Shown piece after piece: positions 40,289 through 52,840 of a DNA stretch of 64,000 bases. The position numbers and the translations under genes were made by a program. The stretch's first letter is position 1; each line of letters begins with the position of its first letter. This DNA comes from Sulfurimonas sp. SAG-AH-194-L11 (GTDB lineage: Bacteria; Campylobacterota; Campylobacteria; Campylobacterales; Sulfurimonadaceae): positions 1-64,000 of the forward strand of contig NZ_JAEMVB010000006.1 in assembly GCF_029215995.1 (NCBI RefSeq), read 5' to 3'. Under the pieces are notes generated by a model. It had not been told where the DNA came from and made no database searches. It saw only the letters and a program-made list of their open reading frames with translations.

Positions 40289-40680
40289 TGAGTAAGCCCA
40301 TTTTTGTATTTACAGCTTACAAAAACTCTTTTAAGGTTCTTGTAAAAAACTTAGAGTCACTAAGTGTCCCTCAAATTCAGGCTATACAAGAGTTTGTATC
40401 TGCTCGTAAGGGAATATTTGACTTTAGTAGCTACTCTTTTGTTATTCAAAAAAGAATAGAATTTAAAGAGTTTGTAAAAATTATTAACTTGAGTTCTTTA
40501 GATGCAACTTGTGTTGATAATCCTCTGATAAGTCAAGTAAAACCACGTGTAAGTTTTGGACAGTATAAGGGAATGCTCTATTGTGAACTACCAGACTCTT
40601 ATCTTTTATGGTTAAAAGAGAACTATTCAGGTTCCCAAAAAAATATTTTAAAGGAAGAACTAAATAGTAGAAGCCTTTAG
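40288..40680 (+). CDS. DUF3820-like conserved protein
   Basis: VSFGQYKGMLYCELPDSYLLWLKENY; GTG start overlapping ftsK stop. Confidence 0.65.
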   Translation: MSKPIFVFTAYKNSFKVLVKNLESLSVPQIQAIQEFVSARKGIFDFSSYSFVIQKRIEFKEFVKIINLSSLDATCVDNPLISQVKPRVSFGQYKGMLYCELPDSYLLWLKENYSGSQKNILKEELNSRSL

Positions 40681-40801
40681 TGTTACCATAATTCACATAT
40701 TTCTAATCTGTTTAAATATAAGTGTTTACATTCGTAACACTTAAAAAATGATTATTTATATTTAGCTATAATCTTCCAAAATTACTTACATAGGAATTAT
40801 T

Positions 40802-43387
40802 ATGGCATTTATTGAAGATTATAAAGCACATGTTGCACAACGTGCTGCACTTGGTGTACCACCATTAGCACTTAGTGCTGTGCAAACAGCAGAAGTTATC
40901 GAACTAATTAAAACAAACTGTACAGATGAGTTACTTGACTTACTTACAAACCGTGTAGCACCTGGTGTTGATGACTCAGCACAAGTAAAAGCAGCATTCT
41001 TAAATGAAATTGCAGCTGAGAACATAACTGTTGATGCTATTTCACCAGTAAGAGCAGTTGAAATGCTAGGTATGATGTTAGGTGGATTTAATGTTCTTCC
41101 TATGATTCATGCACTTGCATCATCTAACTCTGCTGTTGTAGATGCGGCTGTTACAGCTCTATCTAAAACTCTTTTAGTATATGATGCATTTAATGATGTT
41201 GAAAAACTACATAAAGAGGGAAATGCAGCTGCAACTAAAGTTCTTACTTCATGGGCGGATGCTAAGTGGTTTACATCTAAATCTCCAATTCCTGAAGAAA
41301 TTAAAATTACAGTATATAAAGTTCCAGGTGAAACAAATACTGATGATTTATCCCCAGCTTCAGAGGCTTTTACTCGTTCAGATATTCCTTTACATGCAAA
41401 TTCACTTCTTATCAATAGAATGGATAACCCATTAGACACACTTAAAGAATTAAAGAAAAAAGGTAACCCTATCGCTTATGTTGGCGATGTTGTTGGTACT
41501 GGTTCTTCACGTAAGTCAGGTGTCAACTCTGTTCAATGGCACATTGGTGTAGATATTCCAGGTGTTCCAAACAAGCGTACTGGTGGTATTGTTCTTGGTA
41601 ATACTATCGCTCCAATCTTTTTTGCTACTTGTGAAGATTCAGGTGCACTTCCTTTAGAACTTGATGTTTCTAAAATGGAAACTGGTGATGAAGTTACTCT
41701 TTACCCGTATAAAGGTGAAGCACATAAAGATGGTAAATGTATTGCTACTTTTAAACTAAACCCAAATACCATTACTGATGAAGTACAAGCGGGTGGTCGT
41801 ATTCCATTGATTATTGGTCGTGGTCTTACTTCAAAGGCTCGTTCTGTTTTAGGTCTTGGTGCTTCTGAGGCATTCTTAACTGCTGAACAACCAGCTGATA
41901 CAGGTAAGGGTTACACTCTTGCACAAAAAATGGTTGGAAAAGCTTCAGGTCTTACTGGTGTTCGTCCAGGTATGTATGTAGAGCCAGAGATGAATACTGT
42001 TGGTTCTCAAGATACAACTGGTCCTATGACTCGTGATGAGATTAAAGAACTTGCAGCACTTGGTTTTAATGCCGACCTTGTACTTCAAACTTTTTGTCAT
42101 ACAGCTGCTTATCCTAAACCATCTGATGCTGAGATGCATAAAAACTTACCTGCATTTATCTCTAACCGTTCAGGTGTTGCTCTTCGTCCAGGTGATGGAA
42201 TCATCCACTCATGGTTAAATAGAATGGTTCTTCCAGATACTGTTGGTACTGGTGCAGATTCTCATACACGTTTCCCAATTGGTATCTCTTTTCCTGCAGG
42301 ATCTGGTGCTGTTGCATTTGCTGGTGTTACAGGGGCTATGCCTTTAAGTATGCCAGAATCTGTACTTGTACGTTTTTCAGGTGAAATGCAACCTGGTATC
42401 ACTCTTCGTGACCTTGTTAATGCTATTCCTTATGTTGCAATTCAGCAAGGACACTTAACTGTTCCTAAAGAGGGTAAAATAAATGTATTTGCTGGTAGAA
42501 TTTTGGAGATTGAAGGTCTGCCTGATCTTAAAGCTGAGCAAGCATTTGAACTTTCAGATGCATCTGCTGAACGTTCTGCTGCTGCATGTACTGTTCTTTT
42601 AAATACTGCTCCAGTTGAAGAGTATTTAAAATCAAATGTTACTTTACTTAAAGCAATGGTTGAAGATGGTTACGAAGATGCTACAACTTTAAAGCGTCGT
42701 ATCTCTAAGATGGAAGATTGGTTAGCTAATCCTACACTTATGCAACCAGATCCTGATGCAGAATATGCAGCAGTAATCGAAATTGATTTAAATACAATTA
42801 CTGAACCAATCCTAGCATGTCCAAATGATCCAGATAATGTTAAACTTTTATCTGAAGTTGCTGGTACTCATCTTGATGAAGTTTTCCTAGGTTCATGTAT
42901 GACTAATGTTGGTCACTACCGTGCAGCTGGTGAAATCATGAGAGGTGAAGGTAAACACAATGTTGAAAAATTCTGGATTGTTCCACCAACTAGAATGGAT
43001 GAGCAACAACTTATCAACGAAGGTTACTACGAAGTTTATAAGGCTATCGATGCAACTACAGAAGTTCCAGGTTGTTCTTTATGTATGGGTAATCAAGCCT
43101 CTGCTCGTGAAAACTCAACTGTTTTCTCAACTTCTACTCGTAACTTTAACAACCGTTTAGGTAAAGGTACACAAGTGTATCTTGGTTCTGCAGAGCTTGC
43201 AGCACTATGTGCAAAACTTGGAAAAATTCCTACTGTTAAAGAGTATATGGACTTCGTACCTGCAAAGATTGCTGGTAAAGAAGATGCTATATACAAGTAC
43301 CTTAACTTTAACGAAATCGCAAACTATCATCTTGAGCCACGTACTATCGCTGAAGATAAGTATGGTGTTACTGTTAAACCAGTATAA
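40802..43387 (+). CDS. acnB: Aconitate hydratase B
   Basis: AcnB N-terminal HEAT-like domain; [46 protein letters not shown]. Confidence 0.97.
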   Translation: MAFIEDYKAHVAQRAALGVPPLALSAVQTAEVIELIKTNCTDELLDLLTNRVAPGVDDSAQVKAAFLNEIAAENITVDAISPVRAVEMLGMMLGGFNVLPMIHALASSNSAVVDAAVTALSKTLLVYDAFNDVEKLHKEGNAAATKVLTSWADAKWFTSKSPIPEEIKITVYKVPGETNTDDLSPASEAFTRSDIPLHANSLLINRMDNPLDTLKELKKKGNPIAYVGDVVGTGSSRKSGVNSVQWHIGVDIPGVPNKRTGGIVLGNTIAPIFFATCEDSGALPLELDVSKMETGDEVTLYPYKGEAHKDGKCIATFKLNPNTITDEVQAGGRIPLIIGRGLTSKARSVLGLGASEAFLTAEQPADTGKGYTLAQKMVGKASGLTGVRPGMYVEPEMNTVGSQDTTGPMTRDEIKELAALGFNADLVLQTFCHTAAYPKPSDAEMHKNLPAFISNRSGVALRPGDGIIHSWLNRMVLPDTVGTGADSHTRFPIGISFPAGSGAVAFAGVTGAMPLSMPESVLVRFSGEMQPGITLRDLVNAIPYVAIQQGHLTVPKEGKINVFAGRILEIEGLPDLKAEQAFELSDASAERSAAACTVLLNTAPVEEYLKSNVTLLKAMVEDGYEDATTLKRRISKMEDWLANPTLMQPDPDAEYAAVIEIDLNTITEPILACPNDPDNVKLLSEVAGTHLDEVFLGSCMTNVGHYRAAGEIMRGEGKHNVEKFWIVPPTRMDEQQLINEGYYEVYKAIDATTEVPGCSLCMGNQASARENSTVFSTSTRNFNNRLGKGTQVYLGSAELAALCAKLGKIPTVKEYMDFVPAKIAGKEDAIYKYLNFNEIANYHLEPRTIAEDKYGVTVKPV

Positions 43388-43391
43388 ATCT

Positions 43392-43424
43392 AAAAGAGTA
43401 AAGTACTAATTACTTTACTCTTTT
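43392..43424 (+). terminator. Intrinsic terminator after acnB
   Basis: 14-bp perfect stem AAAAGAGTAAAGTA-CTAAT-TACTTTACTCTTTT ending in a T-run. Confidence 0.8.
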
Positions 43425-43519
43425 ATCTATTTCCTTCTCTTATATATATAACTTCATTAAAAAATTAACTTTAAACTGCTACAATATACAATAAATAAAA
43501 ACAAAGTTATGGATTATAT

Positions 43520-45262
43520 ATGGCAGAACTCAAAGACCTTTTACCTCTTAGTAAATCTTTATCTCTTTTATATATAGATGAAAATCAAGATTTTTTAACA
43601 ACTATTACAAATGTATTAAAAAAAGTATTTTCTACTGTTGATGATGCAAGTGATGCAGTTGTTGGGATTAGTTATCTTAAAGTACATAAATATGATTTAG
43701 TGATTGTTGATGCAAGTTCTGCCATAATGAGTACAGATAAACTCATTAAGAAAATACAAGAGCATAGTCCATATCAAAAGATTATACTCACTACGGCACA
43801 AAAATCACCAGATGAGCTCTTAAATTTTTATGCATTAAATATCTCAGCAATACAAATGAAACCTTTTAAGACAACTCTTTTTCTTGATACAATTATAAAT
43901 GTTTTAGAAAAGTTAAATTATGATAGAACATATCTGCAGACCCAAATAGAAAAAATAAATAATGACTTGTTATATGAACGAAAACGAATAGGTCGATTTA
44001 TGATGAATGAAAAAATACTTAAACAACAAATAAACTCATATAAAGACAGTGTACATATTAATAAATATATTTATGAACTTACAAAACTACCAAGTCGTTA
44101 TGCACTTCAAGATGCTCTTGGTGACAGCGAGCAGTCTCTTGTGTATATAAATATAGATCATTTTGAATTTGTGAATACAACCTATGGAATGGGTAAAGCA
44201 AACAAGCTTTTAAAAGAAACCGCTTTAAAATTAAAGCAATTTTTACCCACAAATGCTAATCTTTATCATATTACAGCTGATGAATTTGTTTTACTCATTG
44301 ATAATCCAGCGGATAATCAGGCTATATTATTAGCAAGTCAAATCCAGTCCTTTTTTAAAGAGTCAGCAGTTGAGTTTGATGGACATACACACCGTATATT
44401 ATTTTCTATTGGCATTGATGGTGGTAGAGGAAATAAACTTTTTATAAATGCCAAGTCTGCCTCAAAAGAGGCAAGGTTTTACGGTGGTAGCACAACAGTA
44501 ATATATGATGTAGAGTCAGACTATATGAAAGAGCAAAGAGATAGTTTATACTGGATTGGAGTACTACAAAAAGCTTTTGATGAGGATAGAATTTTTACAT
44601 ATTATCAAGTGATTATTTCTAATAACACAACAAAAACGAAACATTATGAAGTACTTTGCAGACTAATGGATAGCAATAATAAACTTGTAGATGCTGACAA
44701 GTTTATCCGCAGTGCAAAACAAATAGGATATATCACTCAAATTACAAAAATTGTTATAGATAAAGCATTTAAACTGTTTGCTAAAAATGATTATAATTTT
44801 TCAATTAATATAAGTATGCATGATTTACAAGAAAATTATTTATTAGGTTTTTTAAATTATAAGTGTGAACACTATGGTGTTTCTCCATCACGTGTTCATT
44901 TAGAACTTGTTGAAGATATTATCATTACTAAAACAGATAGCTTAGATGCTCAAATTTTAGAGCTTAAAAGCAGTGGTTATCATGTGATTGTAGATGACTT
45001 TGGTACAGACAAGTCAGCTTATAACCGTATGTTTGAACTACAAGCAGAATATATAAAAATTGATGGTACTTTTATAAAAGAGTTAAGCAAAGATAATGCT
45101 TACAAAGTTATAGTACAAAGTATTGTAGATTTTGCTAAAAAGAGTGGTATTAAAACCATAGCAGAACATGTAGAGACAGAAGAAATACATGCAATTGTTA
45201 AAGAGTTAGGTATAGACTACTCTCAAGGGTACTACATTGGTAGACCCTCTCTTAATGTTTAA
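43520..45262 (+). CDS. REC-like + degenerate GGDEF + EAL protein
   Basis: LLYIDENQD...LVIVDASSA...QMKPF (REC-like); ITADEF in place of GGDEF; EVLCRL, NISMHDL, LELVEDI, VDDFGT, AEHVETE (EAL). Confidence 0.85.
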   Translation: MAELKDLLPLSKSLSLLYIDENQDFLTTITNVLKKVFSTVDDASDAVVGISYLKVHKYDLVIVDASSAIMSTDKLIKKIQEHSPYQKIILTTAQKSPDELLNFYALNISAIQMKPFKTTLFLDTIINVLEKLNYDRTYLQTQIEKINNDLLYERKRIGRFMMNEKILKQQINSYKDSVHINKYIYELTKLPSRYALQDALGDSEQSLVYINIDHFEFVNTTYGMGKANKLLKETALKLKQFLPTNANLYHITADEFVLLIDNPADNQAILLASQIQSFFKESAVEFDGHTHRILFSIGIDGGRGNKLFINAKSASKEARFYGGSTTVIYDVESDYMKEQRDSLYWIGVLQKAFDEDRIFTYYQVIISNNTTKTKHYEVLCRLMDSNNKLVDADKFIRSAKQIGYITQITKIVIDKAFKLFAKNDYNFSINISMHDLQENYLLGFLNYKCEHYGVSPSRVHLELVEDIIITKTDSLDAQILELKSSGYHVIVDDFGTDKSAYNRMFELQAEYIKIDGTFIKELSKDNAYKVIVQSIVDFAKKSGIKTIAEHVETEEIHAIVKELGIDYSQGYYIGRPSLNV

Positions 45263-45265
45263 AAA

Positions 45266-45781
45266 CTATCCATTAATTACATCGTAATTTAAAGGTATAG
45301 TTAGTGTAAACTCTTTTGCATCCATATTTTTATTTATTATATGATTAGTAAAATCAATAGAAACACTATTATCTAGTTGATCTTTATACTCTATAGATTT
45401 TAACTGAGAGTCTGATATGTGTATGGTATATTGTACAGACTGGAGATTTGTTGTGTATGTGTACTTATCAATTTTAGTTGCATTTTTAATAATTTTAAAA
45501 AAATCTATACTATTATGCAACTCTTTAACTATAACCTGTTCTAAATCAGGTTCTATAATCATAACTCTATTTTTATTAACATAAATAAATTTTGTGCTTG
45601 GTTTACGATACTCCCATAGTGCATATTGGGGTTTCATAGCCTTTATGTGACCAGTATATTTTAGTCTGTTCCCTTTTTCGTTTGTAACAACTTGTGTAAA
45701 GTCAGCTTCAAAGGAGTTCATAGAAAAAATATCGCCAAATGAAAGGGTGAAAAGTAGTGCTGAGAAAAAAATGTATTTCAA
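45266..45781 (-). CDS. lolA: Outer-membrane lipoprotein carrier protein LolA
   Basis: Signal peptide, FEADFTQVVTNEKGNRLKYTGHIKAMKPQYALWEYRKPSTKFIYVNKNRVMIIEPDLEQV. Confidence 0.88.
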   Translation of the reverse strand: MKYIFFSALLFTLSFGDIFSMNSFEADFTQVVTNEKGNRLKYTGHIKAMKPQYALWEYRKPSTKFIYVNKNRVMIIEPDLEQVIVKELHNSIDFFKIIKNATKIDKYTYTTNLQSVQYTIHISDSQLKSIEYKDQLDNSVSIDFTNHIINKNMDAKEFTLTIPLNYDVING

Positions 45782-45914
45782 ATAGTATCCTTTTTATAAA
45801 AGAAATTATAGCAAAAATTGTATTTATACTTCTTATTAGATTATATGTGTTAAAATAAAAGCAATTTCACTGTTACTATATAATAAACTATATAGTACAG
45901 ATATAAGGTTGTGA

Positions 45915-48488
45915 ATGCTACTTGGATTAATGGGAAAGGTTTTTGGAACATCTAATGACCGTGAATTAAAAAAATATTTTAAAAAAATAAAAGCTATAAA
46001 TGCTCTTGAGTCTCAATATGAGCAAATGAATGACGAAGAACTTAAAGCTGCATTTGATGTGCTAAAGTCAAGTATAAAAGATGAAACAAAAACACTTGAT
46101 GATGTTCTTTGTGATTCATTTGCTATTACAAGAGAGGTAAGTAAACGAACACTTGGTATGCGCCATTTTGATGTACAACTCATAGGTGGTATAGTACTTC
46201 ATGAGGGGCGTATAGCTGAGATGAAGACAGGTGAGGGTAAAACACTTGTTGCAACTCTAGCTATCATTCTTAATGCGATGTCAGGAAAGGGTGTTCACTT
46301 AGTTACAGTAAATGATTATCTTGCTTCACGTGATGCATCTGAAATGTCACCACTTTATAACTTTTTAGGATTTAGTGTTGGAACAATATTAGAAGATGCA
46401 AATTCTCCTGAAGAAAAAATTGCAGCTTATGAGTCTGATATTACATACGGTACAAATAATGAGTTTGGATTTGATTACTTAAGAGATAACATGAGTTACT
46501 CTAAAAGTCAAATGGCACAACGTGGTCATAATTTTGTAATTGTGGATGAAGTAGATTCAATTTTAATTGATGAAGCAAGAACACCACTGATTATTTCAGG
46601 TCCAACAAACAGAAATATGCAAGATTATGAAAATGCTAATAGAGTTGCAACAACTTTAGTAAAAGATGTGGATTTCACTGTCGATGAAAAAGACAAGGTT
46701 ATTCTTATTACAGAAGAGGGAATTACAAAAGCTGAGACTCTTTTTAAAGTAGAGAACCTTTATAGTGCGGAAAATCCTTCCCTTTCACATATACTAGACC
46801 AAGCCTTAAAAGCTAATTATCTTTTTGAAATAGATGTTGACTATGTTGTTCGCGATAATGAAGTTATGATTGTAGATGAGTTTACAGGGCGAATCAGTGA
46901 AGGGAGACGTTTTTCAGAAGGCTTGCATCAAGCACTTGAGGCTAAAGAGGGTGTTGAAATCAAAGAAGAGACACAAACTCTTGCTGATATAACATTTCAA
47001 AACTACTTTAGAATGTATGATAAACTTGCAGGTATGACAGGAACTGCTGAGACTGAAGCAACGGAATTTGCTCAGATTTACAACTTAGATGTTGTATCAA
47101 TTCCAACTAATATTCCTGTGGCAAGAAAAGATTTAAATGATTTAATCTATAAAACAGAAAAAGAAAAATTTAATGCTGTAATAGATACTATCAAAAAGCT
47201 TAGTAAAACAGGCCAACCAGTACTTATTGGTACTGCATCCATTGAAAAATCCGAAGCACTACATGATGTACTAAAAAAAGAAAAAATTGCACATACAGTA
47301 CTCAATGCAAAAAACCATGAGCAAGAGGGTGAAATTATCAAGTCAGCTGGTTCTAAAGGTGCTGTTACTATTGCAACAAATATGGCAGGACGTGGTGTTG
47401 ACATCAAGGTAAATGATGAAGTAAGAGAGCTTGGTGGTTTGTATATCGTAGGTACTGAACGCCATGAAAATCGCCGTATTGACAATCAGCTTCGTGGGCG
47501 CTCAGGTAGACAAGGTGATGCTGGAACAACACAATTTTATCTCTCCCTAGAAGATAATCTTTTACGAATTTTTGGAAGTGATAAAATTAAGTCTATAATG
47601 GAAAGACTCGGTGTTGAAGATGGTGAGTATATAGAGTCTAAGATGGTTACTCGTGCAGTTGAAAAAGCTCAGAAAAAAGTTGAAAACATGCACTATGAAG
47701 GTCGTAAGCAGATTGTTGAATACGATGATGTAGCAAATGAGCAAAGAAAAATTATCTATAAATTTAGAAATCAACTTCTTAGCGAAGATTATGATATCTC
47801 AGCAAAGATAGATGCTATTAGAGAAGAGTATATAATGCATATTTTACAACTATGTGGTATTTATGAGGGAGCTGCTAGAGAAGATTTTAATCTTCAAGGA
47901 CTCTCCGAGCATATTCAAGAAAAAATAAACTTTTCCCTTGCTTTGGATCCATTAAAGAATCTAGAATATGAAGCGCTATTTAATAGTGTAAATGAAGCTA
48001 TTAAAAAATCTTACGATGAAAAAATGAGTGTTTTAGATGAAAATGTTAAACAAGATATTGAAAAAGAGTTTTACCTAAAAGAACTTGATAGTGCATGGAG
48101 AGATCATCTTTATGAAATGGACAGTATGAAAACTGGTATTCGTCTTCGTGCATACAATCAAAAAGATCCTTTGGTTGAGTATAAGAAGGAGAGTTTTAAT
48201 CTTTTTACTGAACTAATAGGTGAGATAAAATTTAATACAATTCGTACACTTCAAGTTATTCAGTTTAAGATGGAATCTCCTGAAGAAGAAGCTGCTGCAA
48301 TAGCGCAGCAAAGAGCACTAGAGCAAAAACAACAAGAAGCACAGATGCAACTAAACCATAGTGATACTGATGATATTAAACCTGAGAAAAAAATTGCAAG
48401 AAATGACCCTTGCCCTTGTGGTAGTGGTAAAAAATATAAACAGTGCTGTGGTAAAAGTGGACCAAAAAAAGGTATATTTGCTTCTTGA
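45915..48488 (+). CDS. secA: Preprotein translocase subunit SecA
   Basis: [38 protein letters not shown] motif [17 protein letters not shown]. Confidence 0.98.
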   Translation: MLLGLMGKVFGTSNDRELKKYFKKIKAINALESQYEQMNDEELKAAFDVLKSSIKDETKTLDDVLCDSFAITREVSKRTLGMRHFDVQLIGGIVLHEGRIAEMKTGEGKTLVATLAIILNAMSGKGVHLVTVNDYLASRDASEMSPLYNFLGFSVGTILEDANSPEEKIAAYESDITYGTNNEFGFDYLRDNMSYSKSQMAQRGHNFVIVDEVDSILIDEARTPLIISGPTNRNMQDYENANRVATTLVKDVDFTVDEKDKVILITEEGITKAETLFKVENLYSAENPSLSHILDQALKANYLFEIDVDYVVRDNEVMIVDEFTGRISEGRRFSEGLHQALEAKEGVEIKEETQTLADITFQNYFRMYDKLAGMTGTAETEATEFAQIYNLDVVSIPTNIPVARKDLNDLIYKTEKEKFNAVIDTIKKLSKTGQPVLIGTASIEKSEALHDVLKKEKIAHTVLNAKNHEQEGEIIKSAGSKGAVTIATNMAGRGVDIKVNDEVRELGGLYIVGTERHENRRIDNQLRGRSGRQGDAGTTQFYLSLEDNLLRIFGSDKIKSIMERLGVEDGEYIESKMVTRAVEKAQKKVENMHYEGRKQIVEYDDVANEQRKIIYKFRNQLLSEDYDISAKIDAIREEYIMHILQLCGIYEGAAREDFNLQGLSEHIQEKINFSLALDPLKNLEYEALFNSVNEAIKKSYDEKMSVLDENVKQDIEKEFYLKELDSAWRDHLYEMDSMKTGIRLRAYNQKDPLVEYKKESFNLFTELIGEIKFNTIRTLQVIQFKMESPEEEAAAIAQQRALEQKQQEAQMQLNHSDTDDIKPEKKIARNDPCPCGSGKKYKQCCGKSGPKKGIFAS

Positions 48489-49687
48489 AAAAATCAATAG
48501 TTACTTATCTAGTAAAAAGGTTTCTTCGTTTTGATAAAGAACAACCTTTTATTTTTCTCTCAGCACTCCTTGCTTTTTTAGGTATTACACTAGGTGTTAT
48601 GGTTCTTCTTATAGCCATGGCACTTATGAATGGTTTTGATAAAGAGTTTAAGAAAAAGCTTACCATTATGAACTATCCTCTGACTATTATTCCGAAGTTT
48701 TATGGAGGAGTAAATGAAAATCTTCTTATTGACTTAGAATCAAAATTTCCTCACTTGTTTTTTAGTCCCTATGTTCAATCCTCAGTAATGATTCGCAATG
48801 GATCTAGGCTTGAGGGTGGTTATCTTTTTGGTGTAAATTTTGAAGATGAAGCTAAAGTTAATAGTGTTTTAAACGAGGCAATTTCAGGCCATACTTTTAG
48901 CAAATTTGATGTACTCATTGGTAAAAGCCTAAAACAAGAGTTTGACCTCTTTGTGGATGATAAACTTATGTATATTTTTACTAGTGTTGAACCTGGTGGT
49001 CTCTCTATGACACCAAAAATCAAGCGTTTTAAGGTTCGGTCCATATTTGATTCTGGCCTTTCAGCTTACGACAAGGCATATAGTTACACTACTTTAACTG
49101 CACTTCAGACAATGATGCATATGCCTTATAATATGTACGATGGAATTCATGTATACTCTAAACATCCTCATGAGGATATACAAAAAATAAAAGATTTTTT
49201 ACCAATTAGTACAACTGTTAAAGGTTGGTGGGAAGATAATTTAAACTTTTTTGCTGCATTAGAGATGGAAAAAGCATCACTCTTTATAGTATTAATGCTC
49301 ATTATACTTATAGCAGCTATAAATATAATCTCTTCACTGCTAATGACTGTAATGAATAGAAGAGGGGAAATAGCACTCCTCTTATCTCTTGGTGCTACAA
49401 CAGGAGAGATTAAAAAAGTTTTTTTATATCTTGGTGTTATTATTGGAATTACAGGTATTGGAGCAGGAGTTTTCTTGGGCTTAAGTGGTATATGGGTGTT
49501 AGGTACTTTTGATATTATATCTCTGCCTAAGGATGTTTACCCCACATCTACACTGCCGTTAGATTTAAGCTTGTTTGATTTTTCACTTATTGTCATAGGT
49601 GCATTTTTTATTGTTATAGGCTCTTCATATTATCCTGCTAAAAAAGCCAGCGAGGTAGATATTTTAACTGTATTGCGCAATGAATAA
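48485..49687 (+). CDS. Lipoprotein-releasing ABC permease LolC/LolE-like
   Basis: Four-TM permease, [23 protein letters not shown]-term [19 protein letters not shown]. Confidence 0.88.
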   Translation: MKKSIVTYLVKRFLRFDKEQPFIFLSALLAFLGITLGVMVLLIAMALMNGFDKEFKKKLTIMNYPLTIIPKFYGGVNENLLIDLESKFPHLFFSPYVQSSVMIRNGSRLEGGYLFGVNFEDEAKVNSVLNEAISGHTFSKFDVLIGKSLKQEFDLFVDDKLMYIFTSVEPGGLSMTPKIKRFKVRSIFDSGLSAYDKAYSYTTLTALQTMMHMPYNMYDGIHVYSKHPHEDIQKIKDFLPISTTVKGWWEDNLNFFAALEMEKASLFIVLMLIILIAAINIISSLLMTVMNRRGEIALLLSLGATTGEIKKVFLYLGVIIGITGIGAGVFLGLSGIWVLGTFDIISLPKDVYPTSTLPLDLSLFDFSLIVIGAFFIVIGSSYYPAKKASEVDILTVLRNE

Positions 49688-49693
49688 AACAGA

Positions 49694-52600
49694 CTATTTT
49701 TTATCTACAGCATCTTTGATTAAAAGATAGGGAAGAGAAAGGGTTCTTTTTATAATATTAAAAGGTGCTACTACAATATCCTCAGCAATTAGTGACTTTA
49801 TCTTAGGGTCAGATGCTTTTCCTTTTATGCTTAATGTTGTAGAAATTGTATCACCATCTAAAAGTATATAGCCCACAAGAGGAACCTTTGCAAGATCACT
49901 TCCTAAATCTGTTTTTAGGTTTAAAACAATATCTATTGTATCCTTATCAAAATCAGCAACTCCTTTTCCAAGAATATCTATCTCTTTTGAGTCCAAATAT
50001 ATATCACTTAAATGAAAAACATTGTCATTGTATTTAAATTTAATGTAGGCTTTATCTATAAAAAGTCCTTCGTTACTATATCCAGGTAACTGAAATGTAA
50101 CAAGAGAAGGGACTGTATTAACAAAAGCCAAAATATTATTCAGTGTTTTATAGTCTCTAATAGTGGTTTTTTTAACATATATGACACCATTATAATCATC
50201 TGTATTGCCACTAAGCGAAAAGTCTAAGTTACCTTTAGTGAATTTAGATAAAGAGAACAGTTCATTCATAAACTTGTCATTAAAGTTTTTTCCATAAAGG
50301 TGAAATTTATTGTTTTCAAATCGTAATCCTGCTTTACCTTTAGAATATGAAAGTTGGGCAGTTAAAATATTGTCATATAACTGTAAATCAAGTGTATGAT
50401 AGAGAATACTTCTACTTTTGTTAACATACAGTGTAGAATTTGTTGCTTTTAATAATATATTTAATGTATTGGATTTATCCGTATTCGATGGGATATCTTT
50501 AAGAACTCTCAGGAGTTCGCTAATGTTAAGAACACTATTATCCATATTTATATTGACAGAGTCTTTAATCTCTATGTGTATTTTATTGTTTATAGCAATA
50601 TATACTCTTTCTTTATATATTTTTCCTTTTATTTTATAAGCTTCTAAAGGTATATTATCTTTTACAAGTATTTTATATGGATAGACTACATTTGATTTAA
50701 ACCTTGTATATTTATCATTTTTATTTTTATAGAGAGTAAAATCACCATTTTCTAAATGTAGTTTTTTTAGTAAAGTAGAGTTCTTTGCAATTGGGTTCAA
50801 TGAATTTAGTTGAAGTTTCCATCCTTTATCTCGAGACAAGAATTCACCATCAAGTTCACGAGAACTAATTTTAAGTAAACCATCAAGATGTGAAAGAGAG
50901 AGCATTATTTTTTTATTTTTATATAAAATATTTTGTGTATTTGGATCAATCAATACAAAATTACTTAGACTTATATGTGATTTATTTGTTTTAGTATTAA
51001 AGTTGGCATAGATTTTGGTTGTTATATATTTACCAATATTGAGCTTGGTATGTTTTAATAAAATATTATTTTCATTTAATTCTAAATAAAAATTTGTTGC
51101 TCTATAGTTTGAACCAGATACCTTAAAAAATATTTCATTTTTAGAATAAATAGAGAATTTTTTATCATAAAATATTTTAAAGGGAGTATTAGATTGACTA
51201 AATTCTATACCTTCATAATTAAACTTCAAGACATCTACATTGAGCTCTGCTTTGATTGTGCTAAGATTAACAGAGCCAGAAATAAAAGCACTTCCTATAT
51301 CTATATCTTCTATAAAAGTTGTAGGAATTTGAAGTTTTAACTCTTTTAAATTAAAGGGTATGTGCATCGTATCAATTTTTATGTTTTGTTTTTTAAAGTG
51401 CCACAAGGAGCTATCTACATCTATAGAATCTTCAGTTTTTCCTATATTGTACTTTACATGTAAAGGGGAGCTATTTGTATTAAGAGATAAACCTTGTGTC
51501 TTTATGTAGTTAAAATCAAATCCGATTTCTCCCTCAGAAGTGGAAGCATTGTATTTCACATCAACATCCGCCTTGGCTATGTTCTTATATTTAGCCTTCA
51601 TCTTTTTAATATTTATATCATAATTGTCAAGTAAAATGTTTGCATCGTATATATCTATATTTAAACCGAGGTAGTCAAAGTTTGCTTCTTTGGTGAAAAA
51701 ACTTCCCCTTGCTTTTACATGTAACTCCCTCAAGCCTATTTCAAGGTTTAAGTCAGTCTTAACAACTCCTTTCTTTTGTAAAAAAGGAAGTTTTATTTTA
51801 TAAGTATTAAGAATATTGAGCATATCTTTATCAAGTATAGAATTAAAAATAAGTTTAATACTTAAAAGTTCTTCAGTCTTTGTAAAGTCTAGTTTTAACC
51901 AACTCTGACCTAAATACTTACCTGAAGTAAATGCTTGATGGGGATATATGTACAAAAGACCATCTTTAAATTCAAGCTGTGTCTCTTTTGTATGTATGGG
52001 GTCAAGGTCTTTATTGTATGTATACTCTAGTTTATCTACTGTTGCAGATACTTTAATATTCGTAAGGATTTCGTCCATCTTGTCATAATCAACAAATCCA
52101 TTCGCGTTTGTTATGTTCACAGATGACATTTTTATAACATCATAGGCCCAATATTGTCCTTCTTTAGGAAGGTTTGCTAAGGCAATGGCATGTTTATAAT
52201 CTCTTATAAGTTTATTACTTACTAATCTATAGTAAAGTTTTTTGGTATCTGATTGTAGATAGAGTGTTAGGTCTAATTCTTTAGAGACATTGAGGTTAAC
52301 ATTAGAAAGAAGTAAAGTATTTTTGGTGTCAATATAAATATTACCGTAAAGGGTAATATCCCTTTTTTTATCATAAAATTTCTTTATATTTAGAGTAAGT
52401 ATATCATTTACAACTCCAATCGATACATCTAAGTCTATATCTTTAGAAGATGCAAGGAAGAAACCTTTATCTTTACTAGCATACTTAAAAGATGCAGTAA
52501 TCTCTTTATATAATATTTTTTCAATTGTTAATGAGTTAAACCAAGGGCTAGTATGAGATAGCTTCTGTAAAGAGCTACTAAGTTTTTTATAGTCTATATT

Positions 52601-52840
52601 GGTATTAGTATTTATTTTCTTGTTTGAAATTTTTATTTCATGAATCGAAACATCGAGTTTTTCATTCCATTTAATGTATAATTGCTTTATATGAACATTT
52701 GAAACAGTTACTTCATTTAAGAAGAGTCCATTTTGAAGAATTATAAAACCTATAAAAAGTAAAAGTAAAATGAATACAAGCAGACTGACAATACTAGTGT
52801 ATGTTTTTGAAATTATATTAATTATTATTTTGTCTCTCAT
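49694..52840 (-). CDS. AsmA/DUF3971-like large envelope protein
   Basis: N-terminal TM, long beta-rich region, C-term KASDPKIKSLIAEDIVVAPFNIIKRTLSLP. Confidence 0.7.
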   Translation of the reverse strand: MRDKIIINIISKTYTSIVSLLVFILLLLFIGFIILQNGLFLNEVTVSNVHIKQLYIKWNEKLDVSIHEIKISNKKINTNTNIDYKKLSSSLQKLSHTSPWFNSLTIEKILYKEITASFKYASKDKGFFLASSKDIDLDVSIGVVNDILTLNIKKFYDKKRDITLYGNIYIDTKNTLLLSNVNLNVSKELDLTLYLQSDTKKLYYRLVSNKLIRDYKHAIALANLPKEGQYWAYDVIKMSSVNITNANGFVDYDKMDEILTNIKVSATVDKLEYTYNKDLDPIHTKETQLEFKDGLLYIYPHQAFTSGKYLGQSWLKLDFTKTEELLSIKLIFNSILDKDMLNILNTYKIKLPFLQKKGVVKTDLNLEIGLRELHVKARGSFFTKEANFDYLGLNIDIYDANILLDNYDINIKKMKAKYKNIAKADVDVKYNASTSEGEIGFDFNYIKTQGLSLNTNSSPLHVKYNIGKTEDSIDVDSSLWHFKKQNIKIDTMHIPFNLKELKLQIPTTFIEDIDIGSAFISGSVNLSTIKAELNVDVLKFNYEGIEFSQSNTPFKIFYDKKFSIYSKNEIFFKVSGSNYRATNFYLELNENNILLKHTKLNIGKYITTKIYANFNTKTNKSHISLSNFVLIDPNTQNILYKNKKIMLSLSHLDGLLKISSRELDGEFLSRDKGWKLQLNSLNPIAKNSTLLKKLHLENGDFTLYKNKNDKYTRFKSNVVYPYKILVKDNIPLEAYKIKGKIYKERVYIAINNKIHIEIKDSVNINMDNSVLNISELLRVLKDIPSNTDKSNTLNILLKATNSTLYVNKSRSILYHTLDLQLYDNILTAQLSYSKGKAGLRFENNKFHLYGKNFNDKFMNELFSLSKFTKGNLDFSLSGNTDDYNGVIYVKKTTIRDYKTLNNILAFVNTVPSLVTFQLPGYSNEGLFIDKAYIKFKYNDNVFHLSDIYLDSKEIDILGKGVADFDKDTIDIVLNLKTDLGSDLAKVPLVGYILLDGDTISTTLSIKGKASDPKIKSLIAEDIVVAPFNIIKRTLSLPYLLIKDAVDKK

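Noticed and set aside
41107-41439. - strand ORF 110 aa antisense to acnB
   Set aside because: Shadow ORF opposite AcnB.
47147-47485. - strand ORF 112 aa antisense to secA
   Set aside because: Shadow ORF opposite SecA motor domain.
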